64,000 nt of DNA from Sinonovacula constricta (Eukaryota; Mollusca; Bivalvia; Cardiida; Solecurtidae): NCBI GenBank assembly GCA_007844125.1, contig CM017563.1:27218499-27282498 (forward strand). Direction: 5' to 3'. The notes beneath the pieces were generated by a model. It had not been told where the DNA came from, did not search any database, and saw only the letters and a list, made by a program, of their open reading frames with translations. Made by a program: the position numbers and the translations under genes. Positions 34,901-51,205 of this stretch are shown here, in pieces (position 1 is the first letter of the stretch; each line of letters opens with the position of its first letter).

Positions 34901-36480
34901 TCACACACCCAGCTATACACTCAAGGTCCATCACACACCCAGCAATACGGTTAAGATCAATCACACAACCAGCAATACGGTTAAGATCAATCACACAACC
35001 AGCTATACACTCAAGGTCCATCACACACCCAGCTATACACTCAAGATCCATCACACACCCAGCAATACACTCAAGATCCATCACACAAACAGCTATACGG
35101 TTAAGATTAATCACACAACCAGCAATACGGTGAAGATCAATCACACAACCAGCTATACACTCAAGGTCCATCACACACCCAGCTATACGGTTAAGATCAA
35201 TCACACAACCAGCAATACGGTTAAGATCAATCACACAACCAGCAATACACTCAAGATCCATCACACACCCAGCTATACGGTTAAGATCAATCACACACCC
35301 AGCAATACGGTTAAGATCAATCACACACCCAGCTATACGGTTAAGATCAATCACACACCCAGCAATACGGTTAAGATCAATCACACACCCAGCTATACAC
35401 TCAAGGTCCAACACACAAACAGCTATACGGTTAAGATCAATCACACAACCAGCAATACGGTTAAGATCAATAACACACCCAGCTATACACTCAAGGTCTT
35501 TCAAACACCCAGCTATACGGTTAAGATCAATCACACACCCAGCTATACACTCAAGGTCTATCACACACCCAGCTATACGCTCAAGGTCTATCACACAACC
35601 AGCAATACGGTTAAGATCAATCACACACCCAGCTATACACTCAAGGTCTATCACACACCCAGCTATACGCTCAAGGTCTATCACACAACCAGCAATACGG
35701 TTAAGATCAATCACACACCCAGCTATACACTCAAGGTCTATCACACAACCAGCTATACGGTTAAGATCAATCACACACCCAGCAATACGGTTAAGATCAA
35801 TCACACAACCAGCAATACGGTTAAGATCAATCACACACCCAGCTATACACTCAAGGTCCATCACACACCCAGCAATACGGTTAAGATCAATCACACAACC
35901 AGCAATACGGTTAAGATCAATCACACAACCAGCTATACAGTCAAGGTCCATCACACACCCAGCTATACACTCAAGATCCATCACACACCCAGCAATACAC
36001 TCAAGATCCATCACACAAACAGCTATACGGTTAAGATCAATCACACAACCAGCAATACGGTGAAGATCAATCACACAACCAGCTATACACTCAAGGTCCA
36101 TTACACACCCAGCTATACGGTTAAGATCAATCACACAACCAGCAATACGGTTAAGATCAATCACACACCCAGCAATACACTCAAGATCCATCACACACCC
36201 AGCTATACGGTTAAGATCAATCACACACCCAGCAATACGGTTAAGATCAATCACACACCCAGCTATACACTCAAGGTCCAACACACAAACAGCTATACGG
36301 TTAAGATCAATCACACAACCAGCAATACGGTTAAGATCAATCACACACCCAGCTATACACTCAAGGTCTATCACACACCCAGCTATACGGTTAAGATCAA
36401 TCACACACCCAGCTATACACTCAAGGTCTATCACACACCCAGCTATACGCTCAAGGTCTATCACACAACCAGCAATACGG
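31913..36480. repeat. Satellite D, 30-bp monomer section
   Basis: A representative unit is 34381-34410, with core GTTAAGATCAATCACACAAC; alternate units carry CTCAAGGTCCATCACACACC. It follows the dimer section through a diverged transition (31913-32100). The marker variant TGAAGATCAATC recurs at 33122, 35131 and 36061, a 930-bp (31-unit) higher-order period for the last two. One break near 34570 shifts phase by one base. Open frames up to 964 residues arise from the multiple-of-three unit and appear on both strands. Confidence 0.95.
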
Positions 36481-36484
36481 TTAA
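36481..36484. repeat. TTAA target duplication (left)
   Basis: The satellite unit normally reads ACGGTTAAGATC. Here it is interrupted right after TTAA, and TTAA recurs at 37370-37373 before the unit resumes. Confidence 0.9.
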
Positions 36485-37369
36485 AGGCATCTCAAAAGCC
36501 TTATATAAGTGACCCCCCCCCATTTATTGCCCCACCCAGCATGTGAGGGCATCTGTTTTCTGATAAGCCAGGCTGCCACAGTCTGTAACAATGTGTCTGT
36601 CACACAGGTATTGTTCAAGATCCAAGTGTATGTATGCTATATCTGGGGGTTGAACATAGTCATTCACAGTTTGTAAAGGAAACAACAGTTGTGAATATAC
36701 CAATTACGCAATCCAATATGTATATATATATATATACAAAGTAAGAAAGAAAACAAATAAAGATTTATATATATGTATGTATATATGTATATATAAATCT
36801 TTATTTGTTTTCTTTCTTACTTTGTTGGTTGATTTTGTTATTTCTTATACATTTTGTTATTTCTTTCATTCTTTTAGTTCTCATATATATTTAAAGTTAT
36901 ATTTTATTTTGATTTGTAAAATGTAACGAAACGTTTCTAACAAAAGCAATTTAAAAAGTCATTCATTGTCAGAATAATGTCCTTCAGGGTCATTTTGAAT
37001 ACTAAAACTTGTATCCCTCATGTATTTTCAAAATTAAATATTTAGCTATGAAATAAATACATAATCTTGCAGTTACAAAATTTACACCTAGTAATTAATG
37101 CAATAAAGAATTTGTAAGGGATCATATAGTAAACAACCCACATTATCACTAACAATAATGTTTGTGGCTTTGTGTAAAACTAGCCTACTGTCTCACATCC
37201 ATACTAGCAGGTAATTTAGATTTGCATTAACCCATCAGAGGCATTACTGTGACAGATTAGTACTATGTTGGCTAAAGACTCCATGCAGTGATGACCAGCA
37301 ATTAGCAGGTCTGGTCATAGCATGTGGGGGCCTGGCTCAGTGGGATACCACATTCCTTTCGAGATGCCT
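36485..37369. mobile_element. 885-bp TTAA-flanked non-autonomous DNA transposon (copy 2, complete)
   Basis: The insertion splits a satellite unit cleanly, so its ends are exact. The left end reads AGGCATCTCAAAAG; the right end is its inverse (CTTTCGAGATGCCT), giving 13 of 14 matching inverted-repeat positions. TTAA is duplicated on both sides. No transposase frame is present. Inside lies a long hairpin (36736-36825). TTAA duplication is the hallmark of piggyBac-type transposases, but the ends do not start with the usual CCY, so the family is uncertain. The right 73 bases are nearly identical to 1-73. Confidence 0.85.
36736..36825. repeat. 90-bp inverted repeat inside the TTAA element
   Basis: The left arm starts ACAAAGTAAGAAAGAAAACA and the right arm ends TGTTTTCTTTCTTACTTTGT, exact complements. 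Pairing continues through AATAAAGATTTATATAT to a short AT-rich loop. Folded, it would be a nearly perfect hairpin of about 40 bp. Confidence 0.88.
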
Positions 37370-39275
37370 TTAAGATCAATCACACACCCAGCTATACACT
37401 CAAGGTCCATCACACACCCAGCTATACACTCAAGATCTATCACACTTCCAGCAATACGGTTAAGATCAATCACACACCCCGCAATACGGTTAAGATCAAT
37501 CACACACCCAGCAATACGGTTAAGATCAATCACATACCCAGCAATACGGTTAAGATCAATCACACAACCAGCAATACGGTTAAGATCAATCACACAACCA
37601 GCTATACACTCTAGGTCCATCACACACCCAGCAATACGGTTAAGATCAATCACACACCCAGCTATACACTCAAGGTTCATCATACACCCAGCAATACACC
37701 CAAGGTCCATCACACACCCAGCTATACACTCAAGGTCTATCACACACCCAGCTATACGGTTAAGATCAATCACACAACCAGCAATACGGTTAAGATCAAT
37801 CACACAACCAGCAATACGGTTAAGATCAATCACACACCCAGCTATAAACTCAAGGTCCATCACACAACCAGCTATACACTCAAGGTCCATCACACACCCA
37901 GCAATACGGTTAAGATCAATCACACAACCAGCAATACGGTTAAGATCAATCACACAACCAGAAATACGGTTAAGATCAATCTTACAACCAGCAATAAGGT
38001 TAAGATCAATCACACACCCAGCTATACGGTTAAGATCAATCACACAACCAGCAATACGGTTAAGATCAATCACACAACCAGCAATACGGTTAAGATCAAT
38101 CACACAACCAGCAATACGGTTAAGATCAATCACACACCCAGCTATAAACTCAAGGTCCATCACACAACCAGCTATACGGTTAAGATCAATCACACAACCA
38201 GCAATACGGTTAAGATCAATCACACAACCAGCAATACGGTTAAGATCAATCACACACCCAGCAATACACTCAAGGTCCATCACACACCCAGCTATACGGT
38301 TAAGATCAATCACACAACCAGCAATACGGTTAAGATCAATCCCACAACCAGCAATACGGTTAAGATCAATCACACAACCAGCTATACACTCAAGGTCCAT
38401 CACACACCCAGCAATACGGTTAAGATCAATCACACAACCAGCAATACGGTTAAGATCAATCACACAACCAGAAATACGGTTAAGATCAATCACACAACCA
38501 GCAATAAGGTTAAGATCAATCACACACCCAGCTATACGGTTAAGATCAATCACACAACCAGCAATACGGTTAAGATCAATCACACAACCAGCAATACGGT
38601 TAAGATCAATCACACAACCAGCAATACGGTTAAGATCAATCACACAACCAGCTATACGGTTAAGATCAATCACACACCCAGCAATACGGTTAAGATCAAT
38701 CACACAACCAGCTATACACTCAAGGTCCATCACACACCCAGCAATACCCTCAAGGTCCATCACACACCCAGCAATACGGTTAAGATCAATCACACAACCA
38801 GCAATACGGTTAAGATCAATCACACAACCAGCAATACGGTTAAGATCAATCACACAACCAGCTATACACTCAAGGTCCATCACACAAACAGCTATACACT
38901 CAAGATCCATCACACACCCAGCAATACACTCAAGATCCATCACACACCCAGCAATACACTCAAGATCCATCACACAAACAGCTTTACGGTCTAGATCCAT
39001 CACACAAACAGCTTTACGGTCTAGATCCATCACACCACCAGCTATACGGTCAAGATCAATCACACAACCAGCTATGACGCCAAGATCCATAACACAACCA
39101 GCTATAACTTCAAAAGGTATCACACAGCCAGCTATGCGGCCAAGGCCCTTCGCACTACCAGCTGTAATGTAAAGAACCATCACACAGCCAGCGAAAAGGA
39201 CAAGATCCATCACACAACTAATAAGGACAAGATCCATCACACAACTAATAAAGACAAGATCCATCACATTTTTAT
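37370..39275. repeat. Satellite D, continuation after the TTAA element
   Basis: The array resumes in the same unit after the right-hand TTAA. A block with the rare variant CTCTAGGTCC at 37609 also occurs at 33721 (offset 3888), followed in both by TTCATCATACACCCAGC, so this section shares a segmental duplication with the first part. Units from about 38990 to 39275 are increasingly diverged, marking the array edge. Overlapping long open frames are artefacts. Confidence 0.94.
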
Positions 39276-43011
<3,736 letters not shown>

Positions 43012-44285
43012 ACTACATCACTGGCAACAGATATGAAACCACTCTCTACATATATAACAACCCTAAGTGGCTACAGATATAAAATCCAAATCACTGGCTG
43101 CAGATATAACAACCACATGTCTGGCTGCAGATATAACAACCACATGTCTGGCTGCAGATATAACAACCACATGCCTGGCTGCAGATATAACAACCACATG
43201 CCTGGCTGCAGATGTATCAACCACATGTCTGGCTGCAGATATAACAACCACATGCCTGGCTGCAGATATAACAACCACATGCCTGGCTGCAGATGTATCA
43301 ACCACATGTCTGGCTGCAGATATAACAACCACATGCCTGGCTGCAGATATAACAACCACATGCTTGGCTGCAGATACCACAACCACATGCTTGGCTGCAG
43401 ATATAACAACCACATGCATGACTGCAGATACAACAACCACATGCTTGGCTGCAGATATAACAACCACATGCATGACTGCAGATACAACAACCACATGCTT
43501 GGCTGCAGATATAACAACCACATGCCTGGCTGCAGATGTATCAACCACATGCCTGGCTGCAGATACAACAACCACATGCATGACTGCAGATACAACAACC
43601 ACATGCTTGGCTGCAGATATAACAACCACATGCATGACTGCAGATACAACAACCACATGCTTGGCTGCAGATATAACAACCACATGCCTGGCTGCAGATG
43701 TATCAACCACATGCCTGGCTGCAGATGTATCAACCACATGCATGACTGCAGATACAACAACCACATGCTTGGCTGCAGATATAACAACCACATGCATGAC
43801 TGCAGATATAACAACCACATGTCTGGCTGCAGATATAACAACCACATGCCTGGCTGCAGATATAACAACCACATGCATGACTGCAGATATAACAACCACA
43901 TGCTTGGCTGCAGATATAACAACCACATGCATGACTGCAGATACAACAACCACATGCTTGGCTGCAGATATAACAACCACATGCCTGGCTGCAGATATAA
44001 CAACCACATGACTTGCTGCAGAAATAACAACCACATGCCTGGCTGCAGATATAACAACCAAATCACTGGCAACATATATAACAAACACATGCTTGGCTTC
44101 AGACATAATAACTACTAGCTACAGATATAAAACAACAACTAGCTACCGATATAGCAACCACTGGCTATAGCTACACAAATAACAATCACTGGCTACATAT
44201 ATTACAACCGGGCCACTGGCTGCTGATTGACAACCGCACCAATGGCTACAGATATAACAACCAGACCACTGGCTATAAATATAAC
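43012..44285. repeat. 27-bp satellite F (~47 units)
   Basis: A representative unit is 43150-43176, with core GGCTGCAGATATAACAACCA. Variants change TATAAC to TACAAC or TGTATC and CCTGG to CATGA. Nearly every core unit has a PstI site (CTGCAG). Edge units before 43095 and after 44010 are diverged. The 27-bp unit yields stop-free frames on both strands (up to 374 residues), a repeat artefact. Confidence 0.95.
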
Positions 44286-44690
44286 ATAGATACTTTTACC
44301 TTCATTCACATTTTACCTCAACGTGTACCTGGCTTTCGTAATACCGGTAAAAACGGTGGGTAATTTTCTAGCACGCTTGAGCAAGATGTGTAGACAAATA
44401 CATTTTACAAGCTAGTGTTTATTTTAAGAACGATTCTTAAGAAAGGTTATGGGCTCTTTTGAATCTAGAGGATAGCGCTACAGAAACAGCATTTCACCCT
44501 GGAAGCAAAACTCTGTTCTCCAATGAAAAATGTTCTGTTGTGTAGACCCTCAGCAAGAACATTATGTGTTGGGCTTCTGTGTAATTTCTCTCGGACTAAG
44601 TAGTAACTGAGAAATAATTAAATAATACTATGAACATTGTGAACAAATATTTTTTGAAATTACTTTGCAAATGTGAAGGAATTTATGGTT
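44286..44690. other. Intergenic DNA, nothing recognised
   Basis: No gene or repeat identified. Confidence 0.45.
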
Positions 44691-44741
44691 GTTTGGTTAA
44701 TCGTCCCACCAACAGTATTTCAGTTATCTGGAAACGGTTGA
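44691..44741 (-). mobile_element. SINE tail fragment
   Basis: TCGTCCCACCAACAGTATTTCAGTTATCTGGAAACGG-type sequence matches the tail portion of the SINEs at 51605 and 52769. The rest is missing. Confidence 0.6.
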
Positions 44742-45144
44742 AATTTATGTGTTTTTTTTAAAGAAACATTTTGTACATTAAAGTACCTGATTGATATATT
44801 TTTGGGAAATATTCTATCGATGATGTAAACTGTTAAGTTGTCATCATTTTCCGAGTTTTGAAAAGTCCACTTTTAAGAACTGTTGATTAATAGGAACCTC
44901 ATACACATGTAAACATTCGTTGTAATTCGTTATAATTACAAGCTACGATTTGCAGTTGGAAGCTACACTGCTTAAAGTGGAATATTATATTCTTTACTTT
45001 ACTTCGAAAAAGTTCTCACAGAACAGCTGTGGTTTTCTTGTTATTGCCTGCTACGTTATCGCCCCACGAAAAGGTCTAACGAACGCAGAGGTAGATGTAT
45101 AAGCGCTTCAAACCAGCCTCGCTGCTGGGTTAACATTTTAGTGA
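44742..45144. other. Intergenic DNA, nothing recognised
   Basis: No gene or repeat identified. Confidence 0.4.
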
Positions 45145-45240
45145 CGCGGTTTTAGCGGCTTCCCGATTTGCGCGGTTAAACAGCCTTTACCGTGGCCGGC
45201 GTACGGATGGGTGACCGTTGTAGATCGCCGGCCTGAAGAG
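45145..45240 (+). mobile_element. 5S rRNA-like sequence (5S-derived SINE or 5S pseudogene)
   Basis: The order of blocks follows 5S rRNA: GCGGCTTCCCGATTTGCGCG, then a box-A-like GGTTAAACAGC (45173-45183), GTGGCCGGCGTAC and a box-C-like CGGATGGGTGACCG (45204-45217). In 5S genes these form the internal RNA polymerase III promoter. The 5' third does not match well and the 3' end diverges after GTGACCG, so it is not a working 5S gene. Confidence 0.45.
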
Positions 45241-47135
45241 CGGCGCCAACAATACATTGTCGGTACACAAAACTACTGTCAACTGCCTAAGAGCGGGGAA
45301 GATGTAGTTGCCTGTGCCGTCCGTCCGTCTGCAGTCATTTATCTCCATCGGTGCTCAGGACAATATCAAAGATACTGAAATGTAACTTTGCACAGCGATA
45401 GAGCGTTTCGTGCAGTGACAAGAACCATAACTATGAATGGTTCTATTTTTAATTATCTCCCCATTTTAAAGGGTGTTCGGAACATAACTCAAAACGTCTT
45501 AGAAGCATAGTTTTACTTCAACATTGAAGAAAATGCAGGGGTGGGGGGTGGGGGGGGGGGGGGAGAACACTGACTAACGATTGTTTTTAAAAGTATTTCT
45601 CTTGTAAGGGCAACAAACTCCCCGCAGTGATTACTTCCCTTGACAGTACATTATATCACTGCCATCAGCAAATTTTTCGCCCAAATACAGGCGGATAGTT
45701 TTTTTTTATTTTTAGTTTTTTTTTCTGAACTTATCTCCTCAAAATATAGTATATTTCCTTTAAAAATATTAATTTATCATATTAAAAATAAAAAGTAACT
45801 TAAAATATGAAAACATATGAAACAACGGCCTTGGTGATGCGTTCATTGCACACTTGCAAATTCCCAATCGTTCGCTTGAAAAGTAATTTAACAAATTAGG
45901 TCTCTCCTCACGCGTTAAACAACAAATTGTATTTATTAAAATCCCGTCTTTGTATTCAGATACATTAAAATGCCGCTTTTTCTCGTCACATCAAAAACAA
46001 TTTTGACTCACTTTCTTTCGTGGCGTGTTTATGGAGGTCGCCATGTTTACTTCACGTGATACCCTATCGTCACGTGATCCTTGCTGGGGGGCAGAGATTT
46101 AAGTAGCAAAGCGTGACGTAATCGCTGTGAGGAAATTGTAAGGGCAAAAGTAAAAATTGTAGTATTAAGATGAAACTTAAAATGTGCTCATTGAGAGAAA
46201 TTAAGTTACAAAGAACCACCTGGATGGCCCAACATTATTCATATCCCTTTATTAAATAAAAATGCTAGGAGTATAACCTGAAAATATATTGACACTAAAG
46301 CTTATTGAGCAGAGTGGAGTGAAAAAACCCAACTGTTGTTGGTCGTCTTGTTAATTTTGTAAAAGACTTTCAACAACAAAAGTGCTGTTCTAGAGACTGG
46401 TTGTCCGTATTGTGGTTCCATTAAAAGTCCAGTTGTTGGGTATTCAAAATAGACAGCTCGATGTATACAAGTTTGTGCTTTAGGGTGGTCGCGCTTACAG
46501 GAAGCCAATGAGCGGCTTCATGCAATCTGCAAAACTCTAGGCAACCCTGAACTTTCTAAGAGAGACTTTGGCGAAAATCATGTAGCTAGTCCTGCTTGGA
46601 TAGCATGGGTATGACGGGCTCTGGAACACGATGAACTGCGAAACGAGAATCTTTAACAGCATACACATGAAAGGTTGCTACACGGCCTTCTTCCTTAGAA
46701 AAAGTTTCTATTCATATCGAACAAGTTAACATCAAGATGCTTCACGGTTGTACTGATTAGATTGCTGTTACAACTTAAGCGTGCTATAATATGTATTTTC
46801 GGCTAATTTTCTATTTGGTAATTGTAATATGTGTTGTTAGCTGGTGCTAAAGCAGCCGATCAGTTAAGATATTTTTCGGATGATCCTGCCTGCGCGCATT
46901 ATTAGTTTAATCCTGTCGAATCGTCAGATGATACTGGGATATAAGATCCAAGCTTAACAAGACAAAATGTCTGAGAGATTCGTTTAGACCCTTTTATTGC
47001 TGGCTTCCTAACCATCTATTGCTTTGTAGTAAAGGCAGCCCTTTATACCCAGACAACTGGCCTTCACTGTTTTAATTCGAAGTTTAGAAAAAACTCAATA
47101 CACACAATACACTAAGCACAATACAGCGTTCTTCG
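45241..47135. other. Intergenic DNA with a G-rich run, no gene supported
   Basis: A G-rich tract lies at about 45538-45563. The region is otherwise AT-rich without recognisable elements. Confidence 0.45.
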
Positions 47136-47460
47136 TGCCGCCCGGTCATTGGTTTAGGTCTAGGCGCTCTGAGGCTGCAGGTGCAAACCTATCAAGCTTC
47201 CAGAGTACCTCGGTCGTGCTCAGGGTGTACGTAGTTCGACTTCCGAAGGGATTTCATTAGATTCCCCGGGACGTAAGTGCTCACATTTTCAAAGGGCACG
47301 TCCCAGTAGGCTTGCGAGGAGGGAGGCCGCGCTTAATCGGCTAGTTTTCAGTCTTGCTTGGAGAGGAACGGGCGTAAATGGGCGAGCGAATAAGTGGAGT
47401 CAAGTCCGTGCAGAGTACAGTATTAAAGTGAAAACGCATCAATCAATGAATCAATAAAGA
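47136..47460 (+). mobile_element. Possible diverged tRNA-derived SINE
   Basis: A GC-richer block begins GGTCATTGGTTTAGGTCTAG with GGCGCTCTGAGG and GGTGCAAACCT, in the order of A and B boxes, and ends in an AATCAATGAATCAATAAAG tail. The sequence differs from the other SINE family in the window. Weak call. Confidence 0.28.
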
Positions 47461-49159
47461 GGCAAGTACGCAACTGACATTATCTGTGCAAGGGAACGTG
47501 TGTGACAAAGAACGAGTGAAGTTAGATCACTAGTTTAGGGCACGCGTGATACACAGGAGCGTGTGTGACAAGAACGCGTGTGTGCCACAAGTGATGAGTG
47601 CGACACATTTGATTAAGGCTCAGGTGACCTAGTTTTTTCGTTGTATTGAAGCCAGGTTCGCAATCTCATTTGCGTTAAGTAAGTGAGGCTAGGCTCGCAA
47701 GATCTTTTAATAATTCTCCGAGGTTTGTTCGAGATTAGGTTTCGTCCGCTACCCCGACGGTCTCCCGCTCCCCCATTTCTCTTCACGGCTAGGACACGTT
47801 ACGGATATAAGCTTTAAATGACTTTAGTGAACTACTAAATAACCATATCAAATAATGTACGCAATTCAAAACTCACAAAGAAAATAATCCTGCAGCATGC
47901 AATATCACATTGCATTTGTCCAGGCAATAGCAGGATTTAATCACCTCAAAGCTAATTAGAAAACACAATTAGACACCCTCCTTGACATGTGACTGTGTAC
48001 AATGCCAGTATAACCCAACATCAACGGTAATGCGAGTACCTTAGCTACGTGGGGAACAATTACAGTTTAATCAGAAAGAAAGTCTGACATATTTTATCCA
48101 TCGAAGCTCAACCAACAAGAAGCGGAAATCATTGCTAAATGTTAACGTAACACCTGAATGTAAGAGTTAATGTAGATACATGTAAAGTTATTACATATAC
48201 AACAACAATGTAGGGTTGATGTTTTACAATGTATAACTAGTGATGTTGTATTGTTTTAAAATGAATACCATAATGGTCTTTAAAATCAACCAGAGCAGTC
48301 AAGGTAAAGGATTTTTTTAAGTCTATCTACATGGTGATGTAGATAGGTTAATTCACAATTGATGTTAAATAAGAATGCATACATTCATTATTTCGTTTTG
48401 ATTTTTGAAAAAAGCGTGATTATTGCATGGTAATGTTTGGAATCAAAAAAACATTATAGGTAATATAATTGGGCAATAAGATTCTGTCAGATTGGCGACC
48501 GACGTTTAGCTAATTATTGGTGGAGGAAGACCCAAAATAAACGTCTGCGTAGAACCACAGCGCAAAAAAGATCAGCTGAAAGACTTCTTTGCATGAAAGT
48601 TCACTCCACATCTGGAAATCAGTCAGTGGTTCTAACCGTTCGGCCCAAACTTACAATATAAAATATGGCATAATATATTTTATACAAAGTAAAACCTATT
48701 GTACACTGTCTCAGGTTATGTATAGATTCCATGTACAAGGCATTTAAATCCATTGGATACGATCCGCACCTCATGTATTTAAAATACTGCGCCAGTGTCG
48801 AGCGTTGTATTTTTGCTTAAGGCATGAACATGACGTGAATTACCCCATGCACGGTTTGGAGCTATGCTAGGTTGTTGAGCAACCAATAGTTATAACATGT
48901 AGAAAAGCATCGCGACATGCTTATTTCCACTAAGCTAACGAGAGCATAGTCGTTTGAAGGACAAGTTGACACATACTGTATATGCATTGATAAGATATAT
49001 CATTTTATTTAATTATTGGCTGCGTCAATAAAACACACGCAGACTTGGCCTTTACTTAGGCCAACATACTATTGCCTTATGATTGGATCTGAAAGAGCAC
49101 AAAGGTATGAAGTATGCCGATAAAATCAAGACAGTCTTGTTTAATGCAATCGATACTGA
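47461..49159. other. Intergenic DNA, no gene supported
   Basis: Contains short direct repeats of GTGTGTGACAAAGAACG / GTGTGTGACAAGAACG near 47500-47580. Nothing coding was recognised. Confidence 0.45.
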
Positions 49160-51205
49160 TTGGTACATCCGCATTGGCGGTCTCTACATAAGGTGATCGG
49201 TAGGTCTCCATTGGCAGTCTCTACGTCAGGTGATTAGTAGGTCTCCATTGGCAGTCTCTACATCAGGTGATCAGTACGTCTCCATTGGTTGTCTCTACAC
49301 CAGGTGATAAGAACATATCCAATGGCTGTCTCTACATAAGGTGATCAGTAGGTCTCCATTGGCGGTTTCTACATCAGGTGATCGATACGTCCCCATTGGC
49401 GGTCCCTACATCAGGTGATCAGTACGTCTCCATTGACGGTCCCTACATCATGTGATCGGTACGTCTCCATTTGCGGTCCCCTACATCAGGTGATCAGTAC
49501 ATCTCCATTGGCGGTCCCTACATCAGGTGATCAGTACGTCTCCATTGGTGGTTTCTACATAAGATGATCGGTACGTCTCCATTGGCGGTCCCCTACATCA
49601 GGTGATCAGTACGTCTCCATTGGCGGTCCCTACATCAGGTGATCAGTACGACTCCATTGGCGGTCCCCTACATCAGGTGATCAGTACGTCTCCATTGGTG
49701 GTCCCTACATCAGGTGATCAGTACGTCTCCATTGGCGGTCCCTACATCAGGTGATCAGTACGTCTCCATTGGCGGTCCCCTACATCAGGTGATCAGTACG
49801 TCTCCATTGGCGGTCCCCTACATCAGGTGATCAGTACGACTCCATTGGCGGTCCCCTACATCAGGTGATCAGTACGTCTCCATTGGCGGTCCCTACATCA
49901 GGTGATCAGTACGACTCCATTGGCGGTCCCTACATCAGGTGATCAGTACGACTCCATTGGCGGTCCCCTACATCAGGTGATCAATACGACTCCATTGGCG
50001 GTCCCCTACATCAGGTGATCAGTACGTCTCCATTAGCGGTCCCTACATCAGGTGACTAGTACGACTTCATTGGCGGTCCCTACATCCGGTGATCAGTACG
50101 TCTCCATTGGCGGTCCCCTACATCAGGTGATCATTACGTCTCCATTGGCGGTCCCCTACATCAGGTGATCAGTACGACTCCATTGGCGGTCCCCTACATC
50201 AGGTGATCAGTACGACTCTATTTGCGGTCCCCTACATCAGGTGATCAGTACGACTCCATTGGCGGTCCCCTACATCAGGTGATCAGTACGACTTCATTGG
50301 CGGTCCCCTACATCAGGTGATCAGTACGTCTCCATTGGCGGTCCCCTACATCAGGTGATCAGTACGACTCCATTGGCGGTCCCTACATCAGGTGATCAGT
50401 ACGTCTCCATTGGCGGTCCCCTACATCAGGTGATCAGTACGACTCCATTGGCGGTCCCTACATCAGGTGATCAGTACGTCTCCATTGACGGTCCCCTACA
50501 TCAGGTGATCAGTACGTCTCCATTGGCGGTCCCTACATCAGGTGATCAATACGTCTACAGTGGCGGTCCCTACATCAGGTGATCAGTACGTCTCCATTGG
50601 TGGTCTCTACATCAGGTGATCAGTACGTCTCCATTGGCGGTCCCTACATCAGGTGATCAATACGTCTACATTGGCGGTCCCTACATCAGGTGATCAATAC
50701 GTCTACATTGGCGGTCCCTACATCAGGTGATCAGTACGTCTCCATTGGTGGTCTCTACATCAGGTGATCAGTACGTCTCCATTGGCGGTCCCTACATCAG
50801 GTGATCAATACGTCTACATTGGCGGTCCCTACATCAGGTGATCAATACGTCTCCATTGGCGGTTTCAACATCAGGTGATCGGTAGTCTACATTGGCGGTT
50901 TCTACTTCAGGTGAACGGTACGTCTCCACTGGCGATCCCTACATCAGGTGATCAGTACGTCTCCATTGGCGGTCCCTACATCAGATGATCGGTACGTCTC
51001 CATTGGCGGTCCCTACATCAGGTGATCAGTACGTCTCCATTGGCGGTCCCTACATCAGGTGATCAGTACGTCTCCATTGGCGGTCCCTACATCAGGTGAT
51101 CAGTACGTCTCCATTGGCGGTCCCTACATCAGGTGATCGGTACGTCTCCATTGGAGGTCCCTACATCAGGTGATCAGTACGTCTCCATTGGCGGTCTCTA
51201 ATCAA
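49160..51205. repeat. 37/38-bp satellite G (~54 units)
   Basis: A representative 37-bp unit is 51011-51047, with core CATCAGGTGATCAGTACGTC. Units differ mainly by an extra C (CCCTACATC or CCCCTACATC), giving 37- or 38-bp lengths intermixed. Further variants are GTCTCC/GACTCC and CAGTACG/CAATACG. Units before about 49400 are the most diverged. Nearly every unit carries TGATCA (BclI). Because 37 is not a multiple of three, no long frame results. Confidence 0.95.

Noticed and set aside
43063..44118. Four overlapping frames of 314-374 residues in satellite F
   Set aside because: The 27-bp unit is a multiple of three. Frames are open on both strands with only nine-residue periodicity.
49160..51205. 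CRISPR-like array in satellite G
   Set aside because: Units are contiguous with no unique spacers, and the surroundings are eukaryotic mobile elements. It is an ordinary minisatellite.
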